A stretch of DNA of 64,000 nucleotides from Sphingobacterium zeae (GTDB lineage: Bacteria; Bacteroidota; Bacteroidia; Sphingobacteriales; Sphingobacteriaceae), in contig NZ_JAUTBA010000001.1 in NCBI RefSeq assembly GCF_030818895.1, positions 2,852,001 through 2,916,000 on the forward strand. The letters run 5' to 3'. The notes under the pieces are model-generated. The model did not search any database. It was not told where the DNA came from and was given only the letters and a program-made list of their open reading frames with translations. A program made the translations under genes and the position numbers. Of the stretch, positions 18,370 through 27,653 are shown one piece after another; the first letter of the stretch is position 1, and each line of letters opens with the position of its first letter.

Positions 18370-19023
18370 TTATCGATGGTTTACTTTTTTTGAGATGTAA
18401 TCTCCTGTGTATTGCAACAGGAATACGATTAAAATTAATAAAATTAAAACAGAATTCATGATAAAAGTATCGTATCCGACATAACCATACTGATAACCAA
18501 TCTGTCCCAGTCCACCAGCACCTACAGCGCCACCCATTGCCGAGTAACCAACAAGAGTGATCAACGTAATTGTTGCATTGTTTACCAGCGATGGTAGAGC
18601 CTCGGGAAGCAAAACTTTAAAAATCACCTGTTTTGCGTTTGCGCCCATTGCTCTTGCGGCCTCAATCAGGCCATTCGGAATTTCAAGTAGACTATTTTCC
18701 ACAAGTCGTGCAATAAAAGGCGCCGCACCTATACTCAATGGAACCAGTGCCGCGGACATCCCGATTGATGTCCCTACGATATGACGTGTAAACGGAATCA
18801 TCCATACAATAAGTATGATGAATGGGATAGACCTAAAAATATTCACGAACAAGGATATGAGTTGGTGCATACCTTTGTTTTCGAGCAACTGATGTTCTCG
18901 GGTTAAGAAAAGATATATTCCAAGTGGTAGCCCTAGTAAAAACCCAAAGAAGCCCGACAGAAAAGTCATGGCTAAGGTCTCTAAAGTACCTGATAACAGC
19001 AGTGTAAATACCTGATCAGACAT
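18370..19023 (-). CDS. metI: Methionine ABC transporter permease
   Basis: A 217-residue inner-membrane permease with five or so helices. The coupling-helix (EAA) motif is EAARAMGANAKQVIFKVLLPEA at about residues 141-162. The glycine-rich SAMGGAVGAGGLGQIGYQYG towards the end is typical of MetI. Its first 8 bases overlap the 3' end of metN, so translation is probably coupled. Confidence 0.93.
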   Translation of the reverse strand: MSDQVFTLLLSGTLETLAMTFLSGFFGFLLGLPLGIYLFLTREHQLLENKGMHQLISLFVNIFRSIPFIILIVWMIPFTRHIVGTSIGMSAALVPLSIGAAPFIARLVENSLLEIPNGLIEAARAMGANAKQVIFKVLLPEALPSLVNNATITLITLVGYSAMGGAVGAGGLGQIGYQYGYVGYDTFIMNSVLILLILIVFLLQYTGDYISKKVNHR

Positions 19024-20035
19024 AGCCTAATATTTTTGTTTGTGCGTGTTTTTCTTTTAAGAAAGATAGACTGTTTGTTATATTTTCTTGTTCTCCGGAT
19101 AGTTCAGCCAATATAACACCAAATTTTAGTTCACCAATATAGTCGATTTGTGCCGTAATAATATTTGTTTTAACGCCAAATTTGTGTTCCAGCTGCGCTA
19201 TAAAAGAGATGGATTCTTCATTTGAAGTGAGGTAGATTTCTACCAGTGGATTCCCCATAGTTTTCAATCGTTCCTGAAAACTCAGCGGAATTTCCACTTC
19301 AAGTGAAGATTGAATAAAATTCTTGGTGGTCATTTCTTTTGGATTGGCAAATATTGCCTCTACCGGGCCTGTTTCGATCAGTCTTCCCTGGTCTAATACG
19401 GCCACCTGATCACAGACACTTTTTATAACATCCATTTCGTGTGTAATCAGCAATATTGTCAGGTCAAGTTGCTTATTTATTTTTTTTAGCAGCTTGAGGA
19501 TGGATTTTGTTGTCGCTGGATCGAGCGCGCTTGTGGCCTCGTCGCAAAGAAGGATGTAGGGGTCGTTGGCTAAGGCTCTTGCAATGGCAACGCGCTGCTT
19601 TTGACCGCCTGAAAGATTCGCAGGATAAACCTCGGCCTTGTCTTCCAATCCTACCAAGTGCAGTAGTTCTAGCACCTTTTGACGGATAAAATCTTTTGAT
19701 TTTCCCTCCAGTTCAAGTGGAAATGATATGTTTTCATATACCGTTCTTGAAGATAAGAGATTGAAATGCTGAAAAATCATTCCAATTTTTCTCCTTTTTA
19801 GCATAAGACTACTGGCTGATAGCGACATCAAGTCTTCCTTTTCTATCATTACTTGACCACAATCTGGTCTTTCCAGCAGGTTGACACAGCGGATTAATGT
19901 ACTTTTTCCAGCCCCAGAGGCACCTATAACGCCGAAAATTTCCCCCTTGCCAATAGACAGTGAGACATCTTTTAAGGCATCAATACGCGCGGCTTTTACT
20001 TCAAACGATTTGGATATGTTGTTTAGTTGAATCAT
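19016..20035 (-). CDS. metN: Methionine ABC transporter ATPase
   Basis: A 339-residue ATPase. Walker A is GASGAGKSTLIRC (about residues 38-50), the signature LSGGQKQRVAIARAL, Walker B ILLCDEATSALDPAT and the H-loop LLITHEMDVI. The C-terminal NIL domain (about residues 260-339, NPLVEIYLTSNEESISFIAQ) binds methionine in this family and shuts the transporter when cytosolic methionine is high. First gene of metNIQ, with a good promoter 35 bp upstream. No SAM riboswitch is seen in the short leader. Confidence 0.94.
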   Translation of the reverse strand: MIQLNNISKSFEVKAARIDALKDVSLSIGKGEIFGVIGASGAGKSTLIRCVNLLERPDCGQVMIEKEDLMSLSASSLMLKRRKIGMIFQHFNLLSSRTVYENISFPLELEGKSKDFIRQKVLELLHLVGLEDKAEVYPANLSGGQKQRVAIARALANDPYILLCDEATSALDPATTKSILKLLKKINKQLDLTILLITHEMDVIKSVCDQVAVLDQGRLIETGPVEAIFANPKEMTTKNFIQSSLEVEIPLSFQERLKTMGNPLVEIYLTSNEESISFIAQLEHKFGVKTNIITAQIDYIGELKFGVILAELSGEQENITNSLSFLKEKHAQTKILGYV

Positions 20036-20068
20036 TGACTCTGTCAGGAGTTAAATGTTTTATTTGGA

Positions 20069-20100
20069 CAAATGTATGATGATGCCATAAATGTACACAA
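20069..20100 (-). promoter_or_regulatory. Promoter of metNIQ
   Basis: On the minus strand TTG (20100-20098) is followed after 21 bp by TACATTTG (20076-20069), fitting the Bacteroidota consensus. The metN start is 33 bp downstream. Confidence 0.55.
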
Positions 20101-20136
20101 ATGCCACGGATAAAAAAGAACCCATTACACCCTTTT

Positions 20137-20997
20137 TTATATCGTTTTGTAGGCCGAAATTACTTGCTTTGCCGATCCGAGTCCATCAATGCCGTATTCG
20201 ATAATATCACCATCTCGAAGGAATCTTTGCGGCGATTTTCCCATTCCAGATCCTGCAGGCGATCCTGTAGAAATAATATCACCTGGAAGTAAGCTCATAA
20301 ATTGACTTAAATAGGAAATTAACTTGGGAACGCGATAGATAAAATCGCTGGTATTGCCATCTTGCATAAGCTCACCATTGAGCTTAAGCCATATCCTTAA
20401 ATGATCAACATCCTTTATTTCGTCTTTTGTTGCTATAAACGGACCGATCGGTGCGAAGGTGTCACATCCTTTACCTTTATCCCAGGTTCCGCCGCGTTCG
20501 ATCTGAAACTCACGCTCCGTAACATCGTTGTGCAGCACGTAGCCAAATACATGATCCAGTGCCTCTTCCTCCGTCACATAGGAGGCCTTTTTTCCTATAA
20601 CAATGGCAAGTTCAGTTTCCCAATCTGATTTCACAGAGGATCTAGGAAGAGTAATTCCATCAAAAGGACCGTTGAACGCCGATACAGATTTCATAAAGAC
20701 AATCGGTTCTGAAGCTTGCTCCAATTTCGTCTCTTTCACGTGATCATCAAAATTAAGTCCCACGCAGAGAATTTTGGAAGGGACTTCCAATGGTGTTCCG
20801 ATACGCTCGTCATCTGCTATCTCCTTAAGCTTGTCGCTATTCTCAAGGACATAGGTTTGTAGTCTTTCCAAATTCGAGACATCCGCAAAGAAATCGCGGT
20901 TATATTGGAAATTTCCTACTGAAACATCGTATCTCTTTTCGTTTAAAATGACTCCCGCCTTTTCGGAGCCCTTTGCGCCATATCTAAAAATCTTCAT
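20137..20997 (-). CDS. Fumarylacetoacetate hydrolase-family protein
   Basis: A 286-residue cytosolic enzyme of the FAH superfamily, which cleaves or decarboxylates beta-diketo acids with a divalent metal. Residues 1-60 form the N-terminal cap (MKIFRYGAKGSEKAGVILNE). The catalytic fold has ILCVGLNFDDHVKET, WETELAIVIGKKASYV (metal ligands), GYVLHNDVTEREFQ and IISTGSPAGSGMG. The ATG at 20997 is preferred, as the upstream 17 residues from 21048 are unrelated. The exact substrate is unknown. It follows the epimerase gene on the same strand. Confidence 0.88.
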   Translation of the reverse strand: MKIFRYGAKGSEKAGVILNEKRYDVSVGNFQYNRDFFADVSNLERLQTYVLENSDKLKEIADDERIGTPLEVPSKILCVGLNFDDHVKETKLEQASEPIVFMKSVSAFNGPFDGITLPRSSVKSDWETELAIVIGKKASYVTEEEALDHVFGYVLHNDVTEREFQIERGGTWDKGKGCDTFAPIGPFIATKDEIKDVDHLRIWLKLNGELMQDGNTSDFIYRVPKLISYLSQFMSLLPGDIISTGSPAGSGMGKSPQRFLRDGDIIEYGIDGLGSAKQVISAYKTI

Positions 20998-21055
20998 AAG
21001 CCGCAAATATACGGATTTTGTCCCAAAAAGGGCGGAAAGTAACAGCAATTAACCA

Positions 21056-21988
21056 TTAATCGATATGTAAATTGTCTATACAATTATTATCCAAAAGCGG
21101 ATATTTAAACGGAAATTTCTCCTGAACAATCTTTTTGTTACTTACCCATGTGCCATCAAGCACCATTTCTTGTCCTTTTTTACCAAGCATCCACCTGATC
21201 AAAAATGACGGGGTAGGCAGCCTTAGGTAGAAAGGACCATATTTACGCCTGGCGATTCTTTTGGTAAATTCGGCAAGGGGAAGCGGTTCAGATGAGCAAG
21301 CATTGTAAATGCCTGCGAGGTTATTATTTTGTATGCCAAATAACAACATACGACAGAGATCATCCATATGGATCCAACTGAGCATCTGTTTACCCGAACC
21401 CAATATTGGAATTGAACGGAAGGGGAGGAAGCGGCCGACCTCCTTTAACAATCCCTGGTCCTTGCTGATCACAACTCCAAAGCGGAATACAACAAGTCTT
21501 TTTCCCAACGTTTCAATAGGCTTAACACTGCCTTCCCAAAGGTTGCAAACCCAGGATAGAAAATTGCCGCCTTGGGGGTCTCCTTCTATAAAAGGCCTCT
21601 TCTGGTACGGGTCGTCTGCTCCATACCAACCAATAGCGGAAGCGGATAGGACAGCTTTAACACGATTTGGCAGCTTTTTTAAAGTTTGATAAAGCAACTG
21701 CCCACTTTCTACGCGGCTGGCAATAATTTCTTGCTGATACGCTTTTGTCCACCGCTTGGCGTTGAGGTTTGCACCAGCCAGATTGATGATATAGTCAGCT
21801 TCTTGAATCGATTTGACATCTACCTCCTGTTTTTTAGGATCCCAATGTACATACTTAACCTTGGCTTGCGCAGGATACGACTTGGGATTTCTGGTAAAAA
21901 TAATCACGTCATAGTGATTGGCAACCAATAGCTTTGTTAAATGGAGACCAATAGCTCCAGTACCACCCGTAATAACCACTTTCTCCAT
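21056..21988 (-). CDS. TIGR01777-family NAD(P)-dependent epimerase/dehydratase-like protein
   Basis: A 310-residue extended short-chain dehydrogenase. The N-terminal nucleotide-binding motif is VVITGGTGAIGLHLTKLL. The family hallmarks ADYIINLAGANLNAKRWT, SASAIGWYGADDPY (catalytic Tyr region) and SWIHMDDLCRML are present, and the C-terminal DUF1731 part follows. Bacterial members are sometimes called SulA-like or YfcH, and their substrate is unknown. It stands 58 bp upstream of the FAH-family gene. Confidence 0.88.
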   Translation of the reverse strand: MEKVVITGGTGAIGLHLTKLLVANHYDVIIFTRNPKSYPAQAKVKYVHWDPKKQEVDVKSIQEADYIINLAGANLNAKRWTKAYQQEIIASRVESGQLLYQTLKKLPNRVKAVLSASAIGWYGADDPYQKRPFIEGDPQGGNFLSWVCNLWEGSVKPIETLGKRLVVFRFGVVISKDQGLLKEVGRFLPFRSIPILGSGKQMLSWIHMDDLCRMLLFGIQNNNLAGIYNACSSEPLPLAEFTKRIARRKYGPFYLRLPTPSFLIRWMLGKKGQEMVLDGTWVSNKKIVQEKFPFKYPLLDNNCIDNLHID

Positions 21989-22105
21989 GAATCGAACGTT
22001 GATTTTAATAAATTAATTTGATCATTTCACTCCTCCCTTTACTACTGATACTAAATATACTGTTTTGGTTTATAAAAATCATGAATTGACGTGTAATCAT
22101 CAAAA

Positions 22106-22136
22106 AAAGGTTTATTTCTTTACGAGATAAACCTTT
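22106..22136 (-). terminator. Terminator after the SH3-like protein gene
   Basis: AAAGGTTTAT (22106-22115) and ATAAACCTTT (22127-22136) form a 10-bp stem. On the minus strand it is followed by a T7 run. Confidence 0.75.
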
Positions 22137-22209
22137 ATAAAACAGTTATAAGTTTTACTAAAACGATGCAATATGTTAAAGCGTGTGAATCGTGCTGCCG
22201 CATAAAATG

Positions 22210-23076
22210 CTAGTTGGATGTCGGAACCTTTTGAAAACTTGTACCACGCCATTGGAACTCTTCCTGCTTTTTTGTGATTTTAAAATTTGGATTTTTTGCA
22301 TTTTCGTCCAAAGCTTCCCCTTCTTCGATGTACTTATAGATAGTCTGATTGTTTTTGCCATGTTCAGAAGGAAATAGCATCTTTTCATCGTAATAATAAA
22401 TACCCGCATCAGCGACCGAATACCGACTCGGTAGATCGATAAGTTGCTTTCCTGTCCAGGCCATATAGTAATATTCCGATGGTATGCCGCAGGCTTCACC
22501 CAAGAACTCCATACGCAGAATTTGCTTGACGTTTTGCAGACCCATTGCCGGAAGCAATTTACTTTGAGCGAAGGTTTGCCCAGAGTAAGTGAAAGGATAG
22601 GTATGTTCTGCTAGAAAGTCTCCATTTGCATCGAGAATTTTGACACCTGTTGAGAAATGATTCTGTTCGTCGCTAATTTCGGTTAAACGTTCAAAACCGT
22701 ATATGTATTGCGAGCCATCTGAGGCACTTTGTTTTCCAAGCGCCAAGAGCCCCAGCCAAATAAAGCCAGTTTTTTTGATGCCATCTTTAGTATAGGTTAT
22801 TTCATGCCAAGGCGCATAAAAATTTTTTATGGTATTTCCTTTAAATGGTGGACTAGTTATCGTAACGACATTTCCAACAGATAGCGAATCTACCATGGCA
22901 GCTTTAAGATTAGGTTGTTTGCGCACGTAAGCTTTTGCCGCAAAGACGGTGGCCTGCTGACCAGCCCGAACATTCCATAAGTTGAAGTTATCGTCGAATT
23001 TTAAATTTTCCTGCGCTTTTGTGTAAATTGGCTCTACAAATAGTATAACTAAACAGTATCCAATTAATTTTCTCAT
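22210..23076 (-). CDS. Secreted SH3-like domain protein
   Basis: A 288-residue exported protein with signal peptide MRKLIGYCLVILFVEPIYTKAQ. Residues about 40-105 look like a bacterial SH3 domain (AKAYVRKQPNLKAAMVDSLSV, then GNVVTITSPPFKG and KTGFIWLGLLALG). The rest is mixed alpha/beta with an aromatic-rich middle (SEYYYMAWTGKQ) and an acidic C-terminal part. I know no specific function. SH3b domains often bind cell-wall peptides. It is monocistronic, with a terminator about 75 bp downstream. Confidence 0.75.
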   Translation of the reverse strand: MRKLIGYCLVILFVEPIYTKAQENLKFDDNFNLWNVRAGQQATVFAAKAYVRKQPNLKAAMVDSLSVGNVVTITSPPFKGNTIKNFYAPWHEITYTKDGIKKTGFIWLGLLALGKQSASDGSQYIYGFERLTEISDEQNHFSTGVKILDANGDFLAEHTYPFTYSGQTFAQSKLLPAMGLQNVKQILRMEFLGEACGIPSEYYYMAWTGKQLIDLPSRYSVADAGIYYYDEKMLFPSEHGKNNQTIYKYIEEGEALDENAKNPNFKITKKQEEFQWRGTSFQKVPTSN

Positions 23077-23214
23077 ATTTCACCGTTCTTTATTGCAAAA
23101 ATAGACCAATTGGTCCTAAACTTGATCACTGGTTTCAGGTATTTTTTAGCAGTCGTAGGGCCAATTTTTATCTATTCCACAACTTCAGCTATGCTATCGT
23201 TCTATTAACTCTTC

Positions 23215-23874
23215 TCAAACTTTTATGCTCCCCAAGTGCAAACTATCTGTATTACCTTCGCCATAGCTTTCTAAAAAGAAGATAAACATTTCATAGGTCA
23301 CTTCATTTTTATTTTTCTTGATCTTAATGTTTTGTTTTCCAGAAGATAAGGTACTCTCTAAGTCATTGGTTAACATCTGAAAGGGCACTCCTTCATCTGC
23401 CGCACTATACAAAACTAAGAAGGAGTTGTAGTGCTGGGTTTTAAATTTTTCTTCCAGATAAGTGTCATATTCCCAAGTAACTTCAAGTACTTGATTTTCC
23501 TGATCATATTCGATGCTATAAGAACTGATGGGATTTGGACTTCCTTTCGCGATCATAAACTTCTGCCAGTCAATCGCAAAGCCATCATCTTGGCGAATAA
23601 GAGCTTCTTTCAAATTATACGACATCGCGGCGTCGTATGGCCTTTTAGGAGCGCTATATGTCTTATACCCCAATTTGATTATCGGATTGAGCATAATGAT
23701 ATGTGATCTCACCATTTTGAAACGTGTTCTATAAAGCAACTGACCAGCACTGGGCTTTCGCTTTTTTACGCGAGGAAGAGAGCGTACATAATTTCCTGCT
23801 TTAGTCAAAACAAATACAACAGAACCTGCCTTTCCCGAGACCGATCCATTGACGCCATTTTTAATGATTGCCAT
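23215..23874 (-). CDS. DUF6266 family protein
   Basis: A 219-residue protein starting MAIIKNGVNGSVSGKAGSVV, followed by NYVRSLPRVKKRKPSAGQLL, the pattern of the DUF6266 family that is abundant in Sphingobacteriaceae and often present in many copies per genome. The C-terminal part is beta-rich (IKIKKNKNEVTYEMFIFFLE). No signal peptide or membrane segment is seen. The function of the family is unknown. The ATG at 23874 matches the family start; the open frame extends to 23913. Confidence 0.75.
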   Translation of the reverse strand: MAIIKNGVNGSVSGKAGSVVFVLTKAGNYVRSLPRVKKRKPSAGQLLYRTRFKMVRSHIIMLNPIIKLGYKTYSAPKRPYDAAMSYNLKEALIRQDDGFAIDWQKFMIAKGSPNPISSYSIEYDQENQVLEVTWEYDTYLEEKFKTQHYNSFLVLYSAADEGVPFQMLTNDLESTLSSGKQNIKIKKNKNEVTYEMFIFFLESYGEGNTDSLHLGSIKV

Positions 23875-23985
23875 AATTGCTTTATTAAGTTTATAAACAT
23901 TTAATATAAGCATTAAAGCTGGAAAAACCTAATACCAATTTATCCCTATAAACAAAATTTATTCATTTTTTAGCCAGTAATTAGT

Positions 23986-24058
23986 CACTACTTCGTCACT
24001 ACTGACTGAATGATGACTGAGTAATCACTGAACGAGCACTGAACAAGCACTGTCTAAA
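23986..24058. repeat. Phased 11-bp imperfect tandem repeat
   Basis: The tetramer ACTG (or ACTA) recurs with an 11-bp period. CACT/GACT starts fall at 23986, 23997, 24004, 24015, 24026, 24037 and 24048, with one 7-bp step. The best units are CACTGAACGAG and CACTGAACAAG. It lies between the divergent DUF6266 gene and the sulfatase locus. One helical turn per unit suggests a bent or multi-site protein-binding array, or a species-wide intergenic repeat. Confidence 0.6.
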
Positions 24059-24330
24059 CGGAAAATTTGGTTAGCAATTGATAAGGTTTTGCTGGCCTTA
24101 GAAATTAGCAGATTAAAAGTTTGGATGAGCTATGCCTTTGTAACAAAAATTTCGTCAAATCATAGCTGATAGTTATGTCGTTGCTTTGTTGATAAAAATG
24201 GATTTTACTTTTTTGTAAATATACTACTAAGTATATAGATTTTATTGTGAAATAGTTTTATATTTGGGTAGTCGTTAACGATTGGCGTTGGCAACGATTA
24301 TAAAATTATCTCATTAAATATTTTACAAGT

Positions 24331-24420
24331 ATGAAAAACGACTACTTTTTCCATCGAGAGAGCAATTGCTTCATTACATCTAATTACTATCTATTTATTG
24401 GTCGAATGCGCATGTGCTGA
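24331..24420 (+). CDS. Putative leader peptide, 29 aa, ending RMRMC
   Basis: ATG at 24331, stop TGA at 24418-24420, encoding MKNDYFFHRESNCF followed by ITSNYYLFIGRMRMC. A TATATTTG element (24259-24266) lies 65 bp upstream and susC starts 111 bp downstream, so the ORF sits in the mRNA leader of the SusCD-sulfatase operon. The sulfur amino acids packed at the very end (Met-Arg-Met-Cys-stop) resemble attenuation leaders. It is followed by a perfect hairpin at 24439-24456. Translation and regulatory role are inferred. Confidence 0.45.
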   Translation: MKNDYFFHRESNCFITSNYYLFIGRMRMC

Positions 24421-24438
24421 AGAGCACACCTTCCTTCT

Positions 24439-24456
24439 GCTTATTGTTCAATAAGC
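24439..24456 (+). promoter_or_regulatory. Hairpin between leader ORF and susC
   Basis: GCTTATTG and CAATAAGC form a perfect 8-bp inverted repeat around TT. There is no T-run after it, so it is not a standard terminator. Its position, 18 bases after the leader stop codon, would allow a stalled ribosome to influence its folding. Confidence 0.35.
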
Positions 24457-24531
24457 ATTCCATCTTATTTATAACAAGCGTACAAATGGCGTTGGCACTT
24501 GTTTGCATTTTCACATTAAATAGAATTTACG

Positions 24532-27500
24532 ATGAAAAAACACAGAGTACTTTGGTATTCTCTTTTAGTGGCGCTTTTTCTGTACGCAATTGGAAGTGTA
24601 CAGGCACAAGAACCCAGACCAATTATTAATGCATCGTTAATCGGTAAAGTTATCGATGCGAAGACCCAAGAACCCCTTACAGGCGTTACGGTACAATTGG
24701 AAGCTGTAACACATAGTGTACAAACGGATAACCAAGGTAATTTCCAGTTTGTGACAGGGCAGAAGCTCCCTTTTACGCTAATCGTCAGTTTTGTAGGCTA
24801 TGAGAAAAAACAGGTGGTTGTCAATTCTTCACCGACTGTAATAGCGCTATCGCCCGTCTCAACAGACTTGGATGAGGTTGTGGTCTTGGGTACGGAACCC
24901 AGAACGTCGCGATCTCACTGGGGCTGTGGCGACCTTGCCTGAGAAGCTTCTGAGACAGCCCGTATCCTCGCTTGATCAGGCGTTGAAAGGAGGAATCTCG
25001 GGCGTTCAGGTTACGCAAACTTCGGGACAACCCGGCGGAGGTGTGAGTATTCGAATTCGCGGTGGAGCATCCATACAAGGGGGAAATGAACCCCTCTATG
25101 TGATTGACGGATTCCCGGTATATAATCAAACTGAAAGCACAGGAGTAGGGAGCGGTACACCAGTTAACCCATTAGCAAGCATCAGCCCAACTGATATTGA
25201 AAGTATTGAAGTTTTAAAAGACGCTGCTGCAACTGCGATCTACGGATCCAGAGGTGCTAATGGGGTAATTTTGGTAACAACAAAAAAAGGTAAAGCAGGA
25301 CAGGTACAATTAAACTATGATGGGAGTTTTGGCGCACAAAATGTATTGAAGCAAATCGAGGTACTGAATGCTCACGATTTTGCAATCTTAAGAAACGAGG
25401 CTTTGTACGATGCGAATCCCAATCTCGGAGCTTTTCAATACCGCAGTCAAACTGAAATCGATCAGCTGGGTGTTGGTACAAATTGGCAAACAGAAGCATT
25501 TCGTACTGGGAAGATTTATAATCAGCAGCTCTCTTTATCGGGAGGAGCTGAAAAGGTGAAATACTATTTAGGAGCAAATTATTTTGATCAGCAGGGTGTC
25601 ATTGTCAACACGAATTTCAAGCGTGTAGGATTCAGATCAAATATCGACGCAAATCCTTTCGACCGGTTACAGGTTGGTGCAAATTTATCCATCAACAAAA
25701 CTTATGCGCAAATAGCGCCTACAGGAATTGTCAACGCTCTGCTTATAATGCCTTCGACGGCAACTGTGTATGACGTCAACGGTGCTTATACATTACGAAA
25801 TCCTTTTGAAAACATCTTTGCCAACCCAATAGCGACCTTAAAAGAAACGACAAATTCATCCAATGGACTACGGATACTGGGAACTTCTTTTGGACAATAT
25901 CGTATTTTAAAAGGTCTACAAGCGAAGGTATTGGTTGGCGTTGACCTAAATGGCCGAAATGATAAGTTTTATTTGCCATCCTATATCTATGAAGGGGCAG
26001 GTTCAAAGGGGAAAGCAAGCTTAGGGAATTGGGATGGAACCTCATGGCTGAATGAAAACACATTAAACTATTTGGCGAACACAGGAAAACATACGTTCAA
26101 TGCTTTACTTGGATTTACGCAGCAAGAATCCAAAAATACGATCTTCAATGCTGGAGCAGAAAATTTTGTGACCGACGACTTACTGTTCAATAACCTACAG
26201 AGTGGATCCTTCATTGTACGTCCGTCTTCTGACAGCTACGCATGGGTATTGCACTCTTATCTTGCCAGGGTAAATTACAATTACGCAAATAAATATTATA
26301 TTTCGGCAAGTCTCCGTCGTGACGGTAGTTCCCGCTTTGGGGCAGACAACAAATGGGGGAATTTTCCGTCGATAGCACTTTCTTGGCGCGCTGGCAATGA
26401 GTCTTTTTTTAAGGAAGTATTTCCTGGAGTAGATGATTTTAAGATTCGTACAAGCTTTGGAACCACAGGTAATCAAGAAATCGGGCAATATCAATCATTA
26501 TCTACCTTATATAGCCTAAATTATCTGTTTGGAAACAACGTGGCCACTGGTTTTGCCCCGCAACGTATTCCCAACAAAAACCTCGGTTGGGAAAGCACTG
26601 TACAATATGATGGCGGGTTTGATATCAGTTTATTTAATAACCGTATTCAATTTACAGTTGATTATTATTATAAAAAGACAAAGGATCTCCTGCTTAATGT
26701 GGAAATACCTTGGACCTCCGGTTATGCCTCTTCCCTTCAGAATTTTGGGTCTGTATCAAATAAAGGAGTTGAATGGGGGTTGAAATCGCGGAATATTGAG
26801 GGATTGTTCAGCTGGAGCACAGATGTAAACTTTTCCCTGAATCGCAACACCGTACTGAAGATTGGTGACGGCGCCAGTTCTTATATTTTTGGAAATTATA
26901 TCATTAAAGCTGGAGAGTCTTTAGGCACCTTCTATGGTAATGTTACCGACGGTATTCTGCAGTCGGGAGAGGAGGTTATTAAGGGTAAGTTTACAGGGAA
27001 TGCGAGTCCTAAAGCGGGTGACCGTCTTTACAAAGATATCGATGGTGATGGACAATTTACGACTGCAAATGATAGAACGATTCTAGGTAATGCACAGCCG
27101 GATTTTATTTTTGGATTGACCAATAGTATGTCCTATAAAGGTTTTGATCTTTCGTTTCTTATCCAGGGCACCGTCGGGAATGATCTTCTGAATATCAACA
27201 GGCAGAATTTGGAGATGTTTACCGGTCAACAGAATGCATCAATTGAGGCATTGGAGCGCTGGACTTCCTCAAACCCGAGTCATTCTTATCCCCGGGCGAA
27301 GTTGGATCCGGCTCCTGTATTTTCGGACCAGTTTGTAGAAAGCGGCTCTTTTGTACGGCTAAAATCATTGCATTTCGGGTACAGTCTTCCTAAAGAGTGG
27401 CTTCAACACGCTAAAATAAAGGGACTGAATCTCTATCTAACAGCTCAAAATGTTTTAACCTGGACCAAATATACTGGTTTTGATCCGGAGGTTACTTCGG

Positions 27501-27583
27501 GCAGTAATGTACAAATAGGTACCGATCTGGGCATTTATCCTGCCTCCAGGTCTTTTTCTGCAGGAGTTTCATTGACCTTTTAA
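24532..27583 (+). pseudogene. SusC/RagA TonB-linked outer-membrane protein, frameshifted
   Basis: A roughly 1015-residue TonB-dependent glycan importer split into two frames. The first part (24532-24942) has signal peptide MKKHRVLWYSLLVALFLYAI, the carboxypeptidase-like beta domain (LIGKVIDAKTQEPLTGVTVQ) and LDEVVVLG. The second (open from about 24872) has RRDLTGAVATLPEKLL, the plug (GGISGVQVTQTSGQPGGGVS, LYVIDGFPVY, GSRGANGVILVTTKKG) and the barrel, ending AGVSLTF. The expected GYGTQ motif is restored by adding one base near 24890 and one near 24904 (net loss of two). It pairs with the following SusD gene to bind and import oligosaccharide. Either a real null allele or sequencing errors. Confidence 0.85.
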
Positions 27584-27653
27584 TAGCTCGCTAAATAGGA
27601 ATAGTGAGAAGTACTGAGTTTAGCTCATGATCAATAAAAAGCAATTTATTCAA

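Noticed and set aside
20036..20136. SAM or other riboswitch before metNIQ
   Set aside because: The leader from the predicted promoter is only about 30 bases, too short for a riboswitch, and no conserved core is seen.
23986..24058. CRISPR array
   Set aside because: The 11-bp units are contiguous with no spacers, far shorter than CRISPR repeats.
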